Below are positions 54,061-63,035 of a stretch of 64,000 nucleotides of DNA, in pieces. This DNA comes from Microbacterium aerolatum. GTDB taxonomy: Bacteria; Actinomycetota; Actinomycetes; Actinomycetales; Microbacteriaceae. Positions within the stretch are counted from its first letter, which is position 1. Each line of letters begins with the position of its first letter. The DNA lies in assembly GCF_007988825.1 (NCBI RefSeq), contig NZ_BJUW01000004.1, forward strand, positions 62,001 through 126,000. Reading direction: 5' to 3'. Under the pieces are notes generated by a model. That model worked only from the letters and a program-made list of their open reading frames with translations, ran no database searches and was not told the origin of the DNA. The position numbers were made by a program, and so were the translations under genes.

Positions 54061-54861
54061 GTTCTCGTGTGAGCGGACTGCAGACGGCGTGCCTGCAGCG
54101 AGGTTCCTGGTGACGTCGGCGAGGGCGGGAAGCCCGCCGTCGCCGAGCGCGCGCACCAGGGCGGTGCCGACGATCGCGCCGTCCGCGTAGTCGATCACAC
54201 CGGCGATCTGATCGGCGGTCGAGATGCCGATTCCCACGCAGGCGTTCTGCACGCCGTGTTCGCGCAGCCGCGCCACGAGCGTGCGGGCGGCCTGGTCGAG
54301 CGACGCGCGCTCCCCCGTGATGCCCATCGTCGAGACGGTGTACACGAAACCGGTGGAGGACTTCGCGACCAGCTCGAGGCGTTCGTCGGTCGACGACGGC
54401 GCGGCCAGGAAGATCCGGTCGAGCCCGGTGCGCTCGCTGGCGGCGATCCAGTCGGCCGCGGCCTCCGGGGTGATGTCGGGGGTGATGAGCCCTGCGCCGC
54501 CGGCGGCGAGCAGGTCGTCCGCGTAGCGGTCGACGCCGTACTGCATGACCGGGTTCCAGTAGGTCATCACGACGACCGGGACGTCGGTTGCGGCAGTGAT
54601 CTCGCGCGCCGCCGTGAACAGGTCACGCATCTTGAACCCGTTCGCCAGTGCCGCCTGCGTGGCCTGCTGGATGACGAGTCCGTCCATCACCGGGTCGCTG
54701 TAGGGCGGGCCCAGTTCGATGATGTCGACGCCGTTCTCGGCGAGCGTGATCGCTGCCTTGATGCTGGTCTCGAGGTCGGGGAAACCGACGGGGAGATAGC
54801 CGATGAAGGCCCCTCGTCCGGCATCCCTGGCCTTCTGGATGGCGGCTTCGACGCGGCTCAT
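54058..54861 (-). CDS. trpA: tryptophan synthase alpha chain
   Basis: 267 aa TIM barrel. GFPDLETS lies near the start, [15 protein letters not shown] carries the catalytic Glu, and GIGISTADQ binds the phosphate. It splits indole-3-glycerol phosphate into indole, channelled to TrpB. The ATG at 54861 overlaps the trpB stop (ATGA). The motif around the Glu reads GPPYSDP rather than the common GIPFSDP, a small variation. Confidence 0.96.
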   Translation of the reverse strand: MSRVEAAIQKARDAGRGAFIGYLPVGFPDLETSIKAAITLAENGVDIIELGPPYSDPVMDGLVIQQATQAALANGFKMRDLFTAAREITAATDVPVVVMTYWNPVMQYGVDRYADDLLAAGGAGLITPDITPEAAADWIAASERTGLDRIFLAAPSSTDERLELVAKSSTGFVYTVSTMGITGERASLDQAARTLVARLREHGVQNACVGIGISTADQIAGVIDYADGAIVGTALVRALGDGGLPALADVTRNLAAGTPSAVRSHEN

Positions 54862-56075
54862 CGGGTCTCCTCCACGGCATCTGCGTCGTACAGCTCGAAG
54901 TAGCGGGCGGCGGTGTCCATGTCCTTGTCGCCGCGACCGGAGAGGCACACCGCGATGACCGCGTCCTCACCCATCTCCTGGCCGAGGCGGATCGCCCCTG
55001 CCAGGGCGTGGGCGGATTCGATCGCCGGAATGATGCCCTCCGTGCGGCTGAGCAGCCGCAGCGCCTGCATCGCCTCGTCGTCGGTGGCCGGGATGTACTC
55101 GGCGCGGCCGATGTCGGCGAGCCAGGAGTGCTCAGGGCCGACGCCCGGATAGTCGAGGCCGGCGGAGATCGAGTGCGACTCGATGGTCTGCCCGTCCTCG
55201 TCCTGCAGCACATAGGTCTTCGCACCGTGCAGCACGCCCGGTCGACCGCGTTCGATGGATGCCGCGTGCTTGTCGGTGTCGACGCCATCGCCGGCTGCTT
55301 CGACGCCGTAGAGCTTCACGCTCTCGTCGTCGAGGAACGCATCGAACATGCCGATGGCGTTGGAGCCGCCGCCGACGCAGGCGACGACCGCGTCGGGCAG
55401 GCGCCCGATCTCGTCGAGGAGCTGCTGGCGGGCCTCTTCGCCGATGACCTTCTGGAAGTCGCGCACCATGGCGGGGAACGGGTGAGGGCCGGCTGCGGTG
55501 CCGAAGATGTAGTTGGTCTTCTCGACGGTCGCCACCCAGTCGCGGTAGGCGTCGTTGATGGCGTCCTTGAGCGTGCGTGAACCGGTCGTGACCGGAACCA
55601 CCTCGGCGCCGAGCAGGCGCATGCGGGCGACGTTGAGCGCCTGACGCTCAGTGTCGACCTCGCCCATGTAGATCGTGCAGTCCAGGCCGAACAGGGCCGC
55701 AGCGGTCGCCGTGGCGACGCCGTGCTGGCCGGCACCGGTCTCGGCGATCACGCGCGTCTTGCCCAGTCGCTTGGTGAGCAGCGCCTGTCCGAGGACGTTG
55801 TTGATCTTGTGGCTGCCGGTGTGATTGAGGTCTTCGCGCTTGAGGAAGACGCGCGCTCCCCCGGCGTGCGCGGCGAAACGCGGCACTTCCGTGAGGGCAG
55901 ACGGGCGGCCCGCGTAGGAGCCGAGCAGCTGCGCGAGCTCGGCGCGGAACTCCGGATCGGCGATGGCGGCCTCATAGGCGACAGTGAGCTCGTCGATCGC
56001 GGCGATGAGCGATTCGGGCATGTAGCGCCCCCCGAACTCGCCGAAGAACGGTCCGTGCTGGTCACGCAGGCTCAC
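54858..56075 (-). CDS. trpB: tryptophan synthase beta chain
   Basis: 405 aa PLP enzyme. The cofactor Lys lies in [15 protein letters not shown], the phosphate loop is [10 protein letters not shown], and the N-terminus [10 protein letters not shown] is typical. It joins indole and serine. The GTG at 56075 overlaps the trpC stop (GTGA). Together trpC-trpB-trpA form the last three steps of the pathway. Confidence 0.97.
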   Translation of the reverse strand: MSLRDQHGPFFGEFGGRYMPESLIAAIDELTVAYEAAIADPEFRAELAQLLGSYAGRPSALTEVPRFAAHAGGARVFLKREDLNHTGSHKINNVLGQALLTKRLGKTRVIAETGAGQHGVATATAAALFGLDCTIYMGEVDTERQALNVARMRLLGAEVVPVTTGSRTLKDAINDAYRDWVATVEKTNYIFGTAAGPHPFPAMVRDFQKVIGEEARQQLLDEIGRLPDAVVACVGGGSNAIGMFDAFLDDESVKLYGVEAAGDGVDTDKHAASIERGRPGVLHGAKTYVLQDEDGQTIESHSISAGLDYPGVGPEHSWLADIGRAEYIPATDDEAMQALRLLSRTEGIIPAIESAHALAGAIRLGQEMGEDAVIAVCLSGRGDKDMDTAARYFELYDADAVEETR

Positions 56076-56872
56076 AGCGATCCCCTCCGCTCGTCGTCGC
56101 CGGCATCGAGGAAGCTCTGCAGCGTGGCGACCGGGTCGCCGGTCACGAGCGCCTCGCCGATCAGGACGACATCGGCCCCCGCGGCGCGGTAGTGGGTCAC
56201 GTCGGCAGGCTCGAGGACGGCGGACTCGGCGATCTTGATGGTGCCGGCAGGAATCCGGTCGACGAGTCGCCCGAACAGATCGCGGTCCAGTTCGAAGGTC
56301 GACAGGTTGCGTGCGTTGACCCCGATGAGGGAGGCCCCGAGGTCGATTGCGACTTCGAGTTCCTCCGCCGAGTGGGTCTCGACCAGTGGTGTCATGCCGA
56401 GTTCGAGGATCAGCGCGTACAGCTCCTGCAGCACCTTCTGCTCGAGTCCTGCGACGATCAGCAGGGCAAGATCGGCACCGGCGGCGCGGGCTTCGAGCAC
56501 CTGGTATGGCGTCGCGATGAAGTCCTTGCGCAGGACGGGCAGGGCCACGCGGGTGGTGACGGCCTCGAGGTCGGCGAGCGACCCGCCGAAGCGGCGTTCC
56601 TCGGTGAGGACGCTGATCGCCGAGGCGCCGCCGGTCTCGTAGAGCGAGGCCTGGTGAGCGGGATCGGGGATCTCGGCCAGGGCGCCGCGGGACGGGCTCG
56701 CGCGCTTGACTTCCGCGATGATCTTGACGCGGGATGCCGGGGCGAGTGCTGCGAGGACGTCGCGGGCCGCCGGGCGCGCCAGAGCCGCCTTCTCGACCTC
56801 GGCCACCGGGCGCGTGAGCGCGCGACGCTCTGCGTCTTCGACTGCGCCGGCCGTGAGGTCGGCGAGCACCAT
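56072..56872 (-). CDS. trpC: indole-3-glycerol phosphate synthase
   Basis: 266 aa TIM barrel. [15 protein letters not shown] carries the catalytic Lys and the substrate Ser, [13 protein letters not shown] has a second Lys, and [11 protein letters not shown] and IAESAV complete the site. It closes the indole ring. The ATG at 56872 shares one base with the stop of the HGxxPAAW gene, so translation is coupled. Confidence 0.96.
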   Translation of the reverse strand: MVLADLTAGAVEDAERRALTRPVAEVEKAALARPAARDVLAALAPASRVKIIAEVKRASPSRGALAEIPDPAHQASLYETGGASAISVLTEERRFGGSLADLEAVTTRVALPVLRKDFIATPYQVLEARAAGADLALLIVAGLEQKVLQELYALILELGMTPLVETHSAEELEVAIDLGASLIGVNARNLSTFELDRDLFGRLVDRIPAGTIKIAESAVLEPADVTHYRAAGADVVLIGEALVTGDPVATLQSFLDAGDDERRGSL

Positions 56873-57102
56873 CAGTGGCCCTTCGGCGTGTACTTGGGTC
56901 CGTTGACGCCGTAACCGGCCTTGGCGAGGATCCAGCCGAGCAGCAGCCCGATCACGATGATCCCGACGGACACCCATACGAAGACGGGCTGTTCGAGGCA
57001 GAAGGCGATTGTGCCGGCGAAGAAGCCGAACAGCATGACCACCACGGCGGTCCAGGCCGCAGGCGAGTGTCCGTGGCCGGGGTCGGCGATCGGGTTGGTC
57101 AT
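56872..57102 (-). CDS. HGxxPAAW family small membrane protein (DUF6704)
   Basis: 76 aa. HGHSPAAW at residues 10-17 names the family; two membrane helices follow (about 18-37 and 41-61), and the end reads GPKYTPKGH. It occurs in actinobacterial trp operons before trpC; its function is unknown. The ATG follows GGAGGAG. It lies 46 bases after the other trp-linked membrane gene. Confidence 0.88.
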   Translation of the reverse strand: MTNPIADPGHGHSPAAWTAVVVMLFGFFAGTIAFCLEQPVFVWVSVGIIVIGLLLGWILAKAGYGVNGPKYTPKGH

Positions 57103-57148
57103 GTTCTCCTCCGAAGCGGTCGTGGGTGTGTCAATCAGTCTATCGGGG

Positions 57149-57739
57149 TCACCGGGTCGGATCGGTCCCACGCGACAGGTCGTCCCAGGAATCGATCGCG
57201 TCGACCGGTCCGTCCCCGTCGGCGTGGGCTGCGGCGTCGGTGCGGAAGCGGCGTCCGCCGCTCTTCCAGCGGTGCGCCGTCGCAAGCGCGAACAGGGCCG
57301 TCACGATCAGCAGCACCCAGCCGATCAGGGCCAGCACGGGCCAGGTCGAGGGTTCGATCGTCGCGATCATATCGGCGATCGTGGTGCTGCCTGCGAGGCC
57401 TGTCGTCTCGGTGACCGTCGGCGCGACGGCAGAGATCGGGGTCGCGAAGAGGATCTCCGCCGTCCACCAGGTCAGCAGGACTCCGGCGGACAGGGCGAGC
57501 GCGGCGAAGATGTACCTGAGCGTCCTGCCGACGAGCGCGAGGGCTGCGCCGACGGCGAGCACAGCGAGGCTGAGTGGCGCCAGCAGCGCCATGGCATCGG
57601 CACCGGCGACCAGGATCGGTTCGCCGGCATCCGCCCTCGTCACGGTCAGCCAGGTCTGCGTCGACGAGATGATGCCGATGCCTCCGGCGAGCAGCAGCCC
57701 GATCACCGAGACGCTGCGACCACGCCGCGCGATGTTCAT
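57149..57739 (-). CDS. Trp biosynthesis-associated membrane protein (TIGR02234 type)
   Basis: 196 aa with four hydrophobic helices; the segment [10 protein letters not shown] after the first helix is typical of this family. It is always found in actinobacterial trp loci, normally just after trpE. Here its ATG overlaps the hisI stop (ATGA), so trpE is absent from its usual place. The role is unknown. The hydrophilic C-terminal 45 residues are acidic. Confidence 0.87.
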   Translation of the reverse strand: MNIARRGRSVSVIGLLLAGGIGIISSTQTWLTVTRADAGEPILVAGADAMALLAPLSLAVLAVGAALALVGRTLRYIFAALALSAGVLLTWWTAEILFATPISAVAPTVTETTGLAGSTTIADMIATIEPSTWPVLALIGWVLLIVTALFALATAHRWKSGGRRFRTDAAAHADGDGPVDAIDSWDDLSRGTDPTR

Positions 57740-58092
57740 TCGGTCACGCCGTCGTTGGCTTCCAGATCCGCGGCATCGAAGCAGGTGCGAGTGCCGGTGT
57801 GGCAGGCGGGGCCGGTCTGGTCGACGTACAGCAGGATGGCGTCCCCGTCGCAGTCCAGACGTGCCTCCTTGATGCGCTGGATGTTGCCGGAGGTGTCGCC
57901 CTTGCGCCAGTACTCCTGGCGTGACCGCGACCAGTAGGTGACTCGACCGGTCGTGAGAGTGCGGCGCAGAGCCTCGGCGTCGAGCCAGGCGAGCATGAGC
58001 ACCTCGCGCGTGTCCCACTGCTGCACGATCGCGGGCACGAGGCCGTCGGCGTTCCAGGCGACCTGGGCGATTCGCGCTTCGAGATCACTCAT
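57736..58092 (-). CDS. hisI: phosphoribosyl-AMP cyclohydrolase
   Basis: 118 aa, the single-domain form without a HisE fusion. The metal site is [13 protein letters not shown] followed by [12 protein letters not shown], with the Cys and Asp ligands for Zn and Mg. It opens the adenine ring in step three of histidine synthesis. The ATG overlaps the hisF stop (ATGA). Confidence 0.95.
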   Translation of the reverse strand: MSDLEARIAQVAWNADGLVPAIVQQWDTREVLMLAWLDAEALRRTLTTGRVTYWSRSRQEYWRKGDTSGNIQRIKEARLDCDGDAILLYVDQTGPACHTGTRTCFDAADLEANDGVTE

Positions 58093-58850
58093 CGGACCAA
58101 GATCCCTTCTGCGCGCATGGCGTCTTTCACGTCGCCCACGGTGAGTGCTCCCGAGTGGAACACGCTCGCGGCGAGCACGGCGTCCGCGCCTGCTGTGATG
58201 GCTGGTGCGAAGTCCGTGACCGCGCCCGCTCCGCCGGAGGCGATGACGGGGACGGATGAGACCTCGCGCATGAGCCGGACGAGTTCGAGGTCGAATCCGT
58301 CGCGGGTGCCGTCGGCATCGATCGAGTTCACCAGCAGTTCGCCCGCGCCGCGTTCGATCGCCTCGCGGGCCCAGTCGACGGCATCCAGGGTCGTCGCCGT
58401 GCGGCCGCCGTGCGTGGTCACGACGAATCCGGAGTGCGTGCCGGGGGCGCGCTTCACGTCGAGGGAGAGCACGAGCACCTGCGCGCCGAACCGGTCGGCG
58501 ATCTCGCCGATCAGGTCGGGGCGGGCGATGGCTGCGGAGTTGACGCCGATCTTGTCGGCGCCGACACCCTGCAGACGCGCGACGTCCTCGACGCTGCGCA
58601 CTCCCCCGCCGACCGTGAGCGGGACGAAGACGTGCTCGGCCGTGCGCTGCACGACGTCGTAGGTCGTGGAGCGGTCATCGACCGTGGCCGTGACGTCGAG
58701 GAAGGTGATCTCGTCCGCGCCCTGGGCCGCGTAGTGCGCGGCGAGTTCGACGGGATCGCCCATGTCGCGCAGGTTCTCGAAGTTCACGCCCTTCACGACA
58801 CGTCCTGCGGCGACGTCCAGGCACGGGATGACGCGACTGGTGAGGGTCAT
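58089..58850 (-). CDS. hisF: imidazole glycerol phosphate synthase cyclase subunit
   Basis: 253 aa half-barrel repeat. The catalytic Asp residues stand in [12 protein letters not shown] and in [10 protein letters not shown]; the phosphate loops are VGGGVRS and ASGGAG. With HisH (not in the window) it makes imidazole glycerol phosphate and AICAR. The ATG at 58850 shares one base with the hisG stop. Confidence 0.96.
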   Translation of the reverse strand: MTLTSRVIPCLDVAAGRVVKGVNFENLRDMGDPVELAAHYAAQGADEITFLDVTATVDDRSTTYDVVQRTAEHVFVPLTVGGGVRSVEDVARLQGVGADKIGVNSAAIARPDLIGEIADRFGAQVLVLSLDVKRAPGTHSGFVVTTHGGRTATTLDAVDWAREAIERGAGELLVNSIDADGTRDGFDLELVRLMREVSSVPVIASGGAGAVTDFAPAITAGADAVLAASVFHSGALTVGDVKDAMRAEGILVR

Positions 58851-59689
58851 CACAGTCTCGCAGCGTGGATGGCGGTGACCAGCAGGGCGCGCGCGCCGAT
58901 CGAGTACAGGTCGTCCATCACCTGGTTGATGCCCTTGCGGGGCAGCATGACCCGTACGGCGACCCACTCGGGGTCCTGCAGCGGGGAGATGGTCGGGGAC
59001 TCGCGACCGGGGGCGATCGTGGCCGCCTTCTCGACGAGGTTCGCCGGCAGATCGAAGTCGAGCAGCACGTAGCGCCGTGCGACGATCACGCCGCGCACGC
59101 GGCGCAGCAGGCGCTCGGTGCCCTCGACGTCGCCGGGGCGGCTGATGAGCACAGCCTCGGACTCGATGATCACCGGGCCGAAGATCTCCAGTCCCGCCTG
59201 ACGCAGCGTGGTGCCGGTCTCGACGACATCGGCGATCGCGTCGGCGACTCCGAGCTGCACGGCGGACTCGACGGCGCCGTCGAGCGGCACGAGCGTCGCC
59301 TCGACGCCGTTCTCACGCAGGAACGCGTCGACGAGCCCTGGATAGGCCGACGCGATGCGGATGCCGGCGAGATCCTGGATGCCCTCGAAGCGTCCGGGAG
59401 GAGCTGCGAACCGGAATGTGGACTGTGCGAAGCCGAGCGCCTCGATCTCGCGGGCCTGCTGAGGGACGTCCCGCAGCAGGTCGCGGCCGGTGATGCCGAC
59501 GTCGAGCGCACCGGATGCCACGTAGGTGGCGATGTCGCGTGGGCGGAGGAAGAAGAACTCGACGTCGTTGGCGGCGTCGATGACGTGCAGGGTCTTGGAG
59601 TCGCGTCGACCGGCGTATCCGGCCTCGGCGAGCATCTCGGCGGCGGTCTCGGCGAGCGAGCCCTTGTTGGGAACAGCGATGCGCAGCAT
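58850..59689 (-). CDS. hisG: ATP phosphoribosyltransferase, long form
   Basis: 279 aa, the long HisG with a C-terminal regulatory ACT-like domain, so no HisZ is needed. [12 protein letters not shown] starts the protein, GITGRDLL and [14 protein letters not shown] (the PRPP-site motif) follow. It is the first and feedback-inhibited step of histidine synthesis. It lies 37 bases after hisE. Confidence 0.96.
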   Translation of the reverse strand: MLRIAVPNKGSLAETAAEMLAEAGYAGRRDSKTLHVIDAANDVEFFFLRPRDIATYVASGALDVGITGRDLLRDVPQQAREIEALGFAQSTFRFAAPPGRFEGIQDLAGIRIASAYPGLVDAFLRENGVEATLVPLDGAVESAVQLGVADAIADVVETGTTLRQAGLEIFGPVIIESEAVLISRPGDVEGTERLLRRVRGVIVARRYVLLDFDLPANLVEKAATIAPGRESPTISPLQDPEWVAVRVMLPRKGINQVMDDLYSIGARALLVTAIHAARL

Positions 59690-59726
59690 GGGGAGCTTTC
59701 AGATCAGGGGAACGAGGCGGGGCGCA

Positions 59727-59990
59727 TCAGAGATGTCGGTACACGTCCTCGAGCGTGAGCCCCTTCGCGAGCATCATGACCTGAAGGTGATAGAGCAGCT
59801 GCGAGATCTCTTCGGCGGCCTCGGCATCCGACTCGTACTCGGCTGCCATCCAGACCTCGGCGGCCTCTTCGACGATCTTCTTGCCGATGGTGTGCACGCC
59901 GGCGTCCAGCTCGGCGATCGTGCCCGATCCCTCTGGACGGGTCTCGGCCTTGACGCTGAGCTCGGCGAACAGCTCGTCGAAAGTCTTCAC
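59727..59990 (-). CDS. hisE: phosphoribosyl-ATP pyrophosphohydrolase
   Basis: 87 aa all-helical MazG-like enzyme. [17 protein letters not shown] carries the Glu residues that hold Mg2+. It removes pyrophosphate in step two of histidine synthesis. As first gene of the his/trp run it has a GTG start, TAACCT 6 nt before it and no RBS. The start overlaps the rpe stop (GTGA). Confidence 0.95.
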   Translation of the reverse strand: MKTFDELFAELSVKAETRPEGSGTIAELDAGVHTIGKKIVEEAAEVWMAAEYESDAEAAEEISQLLYHLQVMMLAKGLTLEDVYRHL

Positions 59991-60667
59991 GATTCCAGGT
60001 TACCGGCTCGGGCACGCTCTCGAAGCCCGGCGATGGCCGCCTCGATGCTGTCCGCGCCGTAGACGGCGGAGCCCGCGACGAAGGTGTCGGCACCGGCTGC
60101 GGCCGCCTGTGCGATGGTCGCGTCGGAAATGCCGCCGTCGACCTGGAACCAGGCGTTCGAACCGCGCCTGCGGGCCTCCGCGACCAGTGCGCTCAGCTTC
60201 GGCATGGTCTCGGGTATGAAGCCCTGACCGCCGAATCCGGGCTCGACGGTCATCACGAGGACCTGATCGAACTCGTCGAGGATGTCGTAGAGCGCGTCCC
60301 CCGCCGTTCCGGGTTTGATCGCGACGCCCGCGCGCGAGCCGATGTCGCGCAGCCGCCTGGCCAGAGCCACCGGGTCGGACGCGGCCTCCAGATGGAAGGT
60401 GACGCTGGCGGCGCCCAGCTCGGCGTAGCCGGGGGCCCAGCGGTCCGGATCGTCGATCATCAGATGGACATCGAGCGGGATCGGGCTCGTCGCCTGGATG
60501 CGCTCGACCATCTGCGGCCCGAACGTGAGGTTCGGGACGAAGTGGTTGTCCATGACGTCCACGTGGGCGAAATCGGCGGTCGCGATGCGCGCGAGATCGG
60601 CCTGCATGTTCACGAAGTCGGCCGAGAGGATGCTCGGGTTGATGCGGGGCGCTGCGGGAAGGCTCAT
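59987..60667 (-). CDS. rpe: ribulose-phosphate 3-epimerase
   Basis: 226 aa TIM barrel. [26 protein letters not shown] (metal His and Asp) and [12 protein letters not shown] are the three family signatures. It swaps ribulose-5-phosphate and xylulose-5-phosphate in the pentose phosphate path. The ATG at 60667 follows AGGAG; the open frame upstream belongs to rsmB antiparallel reading and is rejected. It starts 4 bases after the rsmB stop. Confidence 0.96.
   Translation of the reverse strand: MSLPAAPRINPSILSADFVNMQADLARIATADFAHVDVMDNHFVPNLTFGPQMVERIQATSPIPLDVHLMIDDPDRWAPGYAELGAASVTFHLEAASDPVALARRLRDIGSRAGVAIKPGTAGDALYDILDEFDQVLVMTVEPGFGGQGFIPETMPKLSALVAEARRRGSNAWFQVDGGISDATIAQAAAAGADTFVAGSAVYGADSIEAAIAGLRERARAGNLES
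59997..60002 (-). promoter_or_regulatory. -10 hexamer inside the rpe end, leaderless start of hisE
   Basis: On the minus strand TAACCT ends 6 nt before the GTG at 59990; it lies within the last codons of rpe, so the his/trp run may have its own promoter. Confidence 0.45.
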
Positions 60668-60671
60668 CGGT

Positions 60672-62099
60672 CTACTCCTGTGGGTTGCGCTGCAACAGGG
60701 CGAGGAACATGGCGTCGGTGCCGTGACGGTGCGGCCACAGCTGCACGCGTCCGGTTCCGTCGCCGGCGAGGTCGATGGGGCTCTCGACCAGATCGGAGAC
60801 GACGGCCGCGGCATCCAGCTCCGTGACGTCGTCGCGGCCGCGCAGCACCTCGGCGACGATTCCGCTGGTCTCGGCGAGGTGGGGCGAGCAGGTCGCGTAC
60901 GCGACGATTCCGCCCGGTGCGAGGGCGTCCAGCGCACCGGAGAGGAGCTGCGCCTGCAGCGGGGCGAGTTCGGCGACATCGGCGGGCGACTTGCGCCAGC
61001 GCGCCTCCGGCCTCCGGCGGAGGGCACCGAGACCCGTGCAGGGGGCGTCGACGAGGATCCGGTCGAACCCGCCGAGATTCGCGGCGGTCAGGTCGCGGCC
61101 GTCCTGCTCGTGCACCGTGACATCGCCGGGGACTGCCTTCAGAGCGCCCCGGACGAGCCCGGCGCGCGCGGGGACGACCTCGTTGGCCTCGAGTGTGACG
61201 TCGTGCTGCCTTGCGACCGCCGCGAGCAGAGCGGTCTTGCCGCCGGGGCCGGCGCACAGGTCGAGCCACTTCTCCCCCTCCGCGATCGGCTTCGCGGCAG
61301 TCAGCGCCAGCGCGACGAGCTGCGAACCCTCGTCCTGGACGCGTACGGTGCCGCCCGAGGCGCTGATCACGCGCTGCGGGTCGCCGCCCGGCGAGCCGAA
61401 GGCGGTCGCGGCGTACGGACGCCGCGGTTCGCCGGCTTCGGCAAGCCCAGGGAGCGCTACGAGCGTCACCTCGGGGGCCGCGTTGTCCGCATCGAGGAGG
61501 TCTTCGAGTTCGTCGGCCCTGCCCTCGGCCGTGAGTGCGCGGCGCAGGGCGCGGATCACCCAGACCGGGTGCGCGGTTCGCAGACCGAGCCGCTCATCAT
61601 CAGAACGGGCGGCCTGCTCGATGCGCTCCTGCCACTGCCCAGGGGTGTCACGCGAGATGCGGCGGAGCACGGCGTTGGTGAAGCCCGCCGGTCCCCTGCC
61701 GAGTTCGGCGGCCACGAGATTGACGGATTCGTTGACGGCGGCGTGCGAGGCGACCCTGGTGGACAGCAACTGGTGCGTGGCGAGCCGGAGCGCGTCGAGC
61801 ACTGCCGGGTCGATCTCATCGACGGTACGACCCGCGGCCGAAGCGATGACAGCGTCGTACGCGCCTCGCCGGCGCAGCGCGCCGTAGGTGAGCTCGGTCG
61901 CCAGCGCCGCGTCCTGCGGGCTGAGGGATGCCGCAGTGATCGCCGACGGCAGCAGAAGGTTCGCGTACGCATCCGAGTCGTTCACGGCCCGCAGCACGTC
62001 GTAGGCGACGCGCCGCGCCGGCTGCACCCGCCGCGCCTGGGTCGCGCCGCCGGTGCTGTTGTGCGGCGTGCGGGCCGGACGCCGCCTGGGGGCGCTCAT
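60672..62099 (-). CDS. rsmB: 16S rRNA (cytosine(967)-C5)-methyltransferase family protein
   Basis: 475 aa. An N-terminal NusB-like domain (RRVAYDVLRAVN) is joined to a SAM domain with LDLCAGPGGKTALLA. The two catalytic Cys lie in VDAPCTGLG and YATCSPHLAE. It methylates C967 of 16S rRNA. The N-terminal 30 residues are basic. The ATG overlaps the fmt stop (ATGA); fmt-rsmB-rpe is a conserved order. Confidence 0.95.
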   Translation of the reverse strand: MSAPRRRPARTPHNSTGGATQARRVQPARRVAYDVLRAVNDSDAYANLLLPSAITAASLSPQDAALATELTYGALRRRGAYDAVIASAAGRTVDEIDPAVLDALRLATHQLLSTRVASHAAVNESVNLVAAELGRGPAGFTNAVLRRISRDTPGQWQERIEQAARSDDERLGLRTAHPVWVIRALRRALTAEGRADELEDLLDADNAAPEVTLVALPGLAEAGEPRRPYAATAFGSPGGDPQRVISASGGTVRVQDEGSQLVALALTAAKPIAEGEKWLDLCAGPGGKTALLAAVARQHDVTLEANEVVPARAGLVRGALKAVPGDVTVHEQDGRDLTAANLGGFDRILVDAPCTGLGALRRRPEARWRKSPADVAELAPLQAQLLSGALDALAPGGIVAYATCSPHLAETSGIVAEVLRGRDDVTELDAAAVVSDLVESPIDLAGDGTGRVQLWPHRHGTDAMFLALLQRNPQE

Positions 62100-63016
62100 G
62101 ATCCCGCCCGCATCGTGTCGCTGCTGCGGAATCCGCGCCACCAGTCGACGGCGTTCATGGCGGGCTTGCCGGCCGGCTGCACGCGGCTCACAGCGAGCGG
62201 CGTGGTGGCGGTGCCGATGAGGAGGGCGTTCTTGGTGGCGGCGATCTCGCCGGGCTCGAGGGCGTCGGCGCCGTCGGCGGGCGCTGCAGCGAGGATCTTC
62301 ACTCGCAGGCCGCCGACCGTGGTGTGCGCACCGGGTTCCGGGGTGACCCCGCGGAACCGGGCGTAAACGGCTGCGACCGGCTCGTTCCAGTCCAGTGCGC
62401 CGTCCTCGAAGACGAGTTTGGCCGCCGTTGTGGCCTCCCCTCCTTGAGGCTGCGCGACCGCGGTGCCGTCCGCGATGCCCGCCACGACGTCGGCGGTGAG
62501 GCGCGCGCCGTCCTCTGCGAGCACGTCGAGCGCGACATCTGCCGTGGCATCCATGGGAACGTCGACGGTCCGCGCCGCGAACACGTCGCCGGCGTCGAGT
62601 GCGGGCACGAGCTGGAACACGCTCGCCCCGAGCACGTCGTCCCCGGCGATCAGCGCGCGCTGCACGGGTGCGGCGCCGCGCCACTGCGGCAGCAGCGAGA
62701 AGTGCAGGTTGATCCAACCACGATCCGGCGTCGACAGCAGCGGCTCGCGGACGAGCCCGCCATAGGCGACGATCACGCCGAGCTCGGGGCGGAGCGCGGC
62801 GATCCTGCCGGTGGCCTCATCGTCGAGCAGGGCCGCCTTGAGGATGGGGAGCCCGAGCTCCTCCGCCGCCTGGGCGACCGGAGATGGCGTGAGCACGCGC
62901 TTGCGGCCGAGCGGGGCGTCGGGGCGGGTGATCACCGCGGCGATGTCGTGCGAGGCCGCGAGGGTGCGGAGTGTCGGTACTGCTGCCGTCGGTGTACCGG
63001 CGAAGACGATGCGCAT
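62096..63016 (-). CDS. fmt: methionyl-tRNA formyltransferase
   Basis: 306 aa. RIVFAGTP begins the protein; INLHFSLLPQWRGAAP carries the Asn, His and the SLLP loop; the C-terminal OB domain follows. It formylates the initiator Met-tRNA with 10-formyl-THF. The ATG follows GGAGCACCTTC. It lies 19 bases after priA. Confidence 0.97.
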   Translation of the reverse strand: MRIVFAGTPTAAVPTLRTLAASHDIAAVITRPDAPLGRKRVLTPSPVAQAAEELGLPILKAALLDDEATGRIAALRPELGVIVAYGGLVREPLLSTPDRGWINLHFSLLPQWRGAAPVQRALIAGDDVLGASVFQLVPALDAGDVFAARTVDVPMDATADVALDVLAEDGARLTADVVAGIADGTAVAQPQGGEATTAAKLVFEDGALDWNEPVAAVYARFRGVTPEPGAHTTVGGLRVKILAAAPADGADALEPGEIAATKNALLIGTATTPLAVSRVQPAGKPAMNAVDWWRGFRSSDTMRAGS

Positions 63017-63035
63017 GAAGGTGCTCCGGAAGGGG

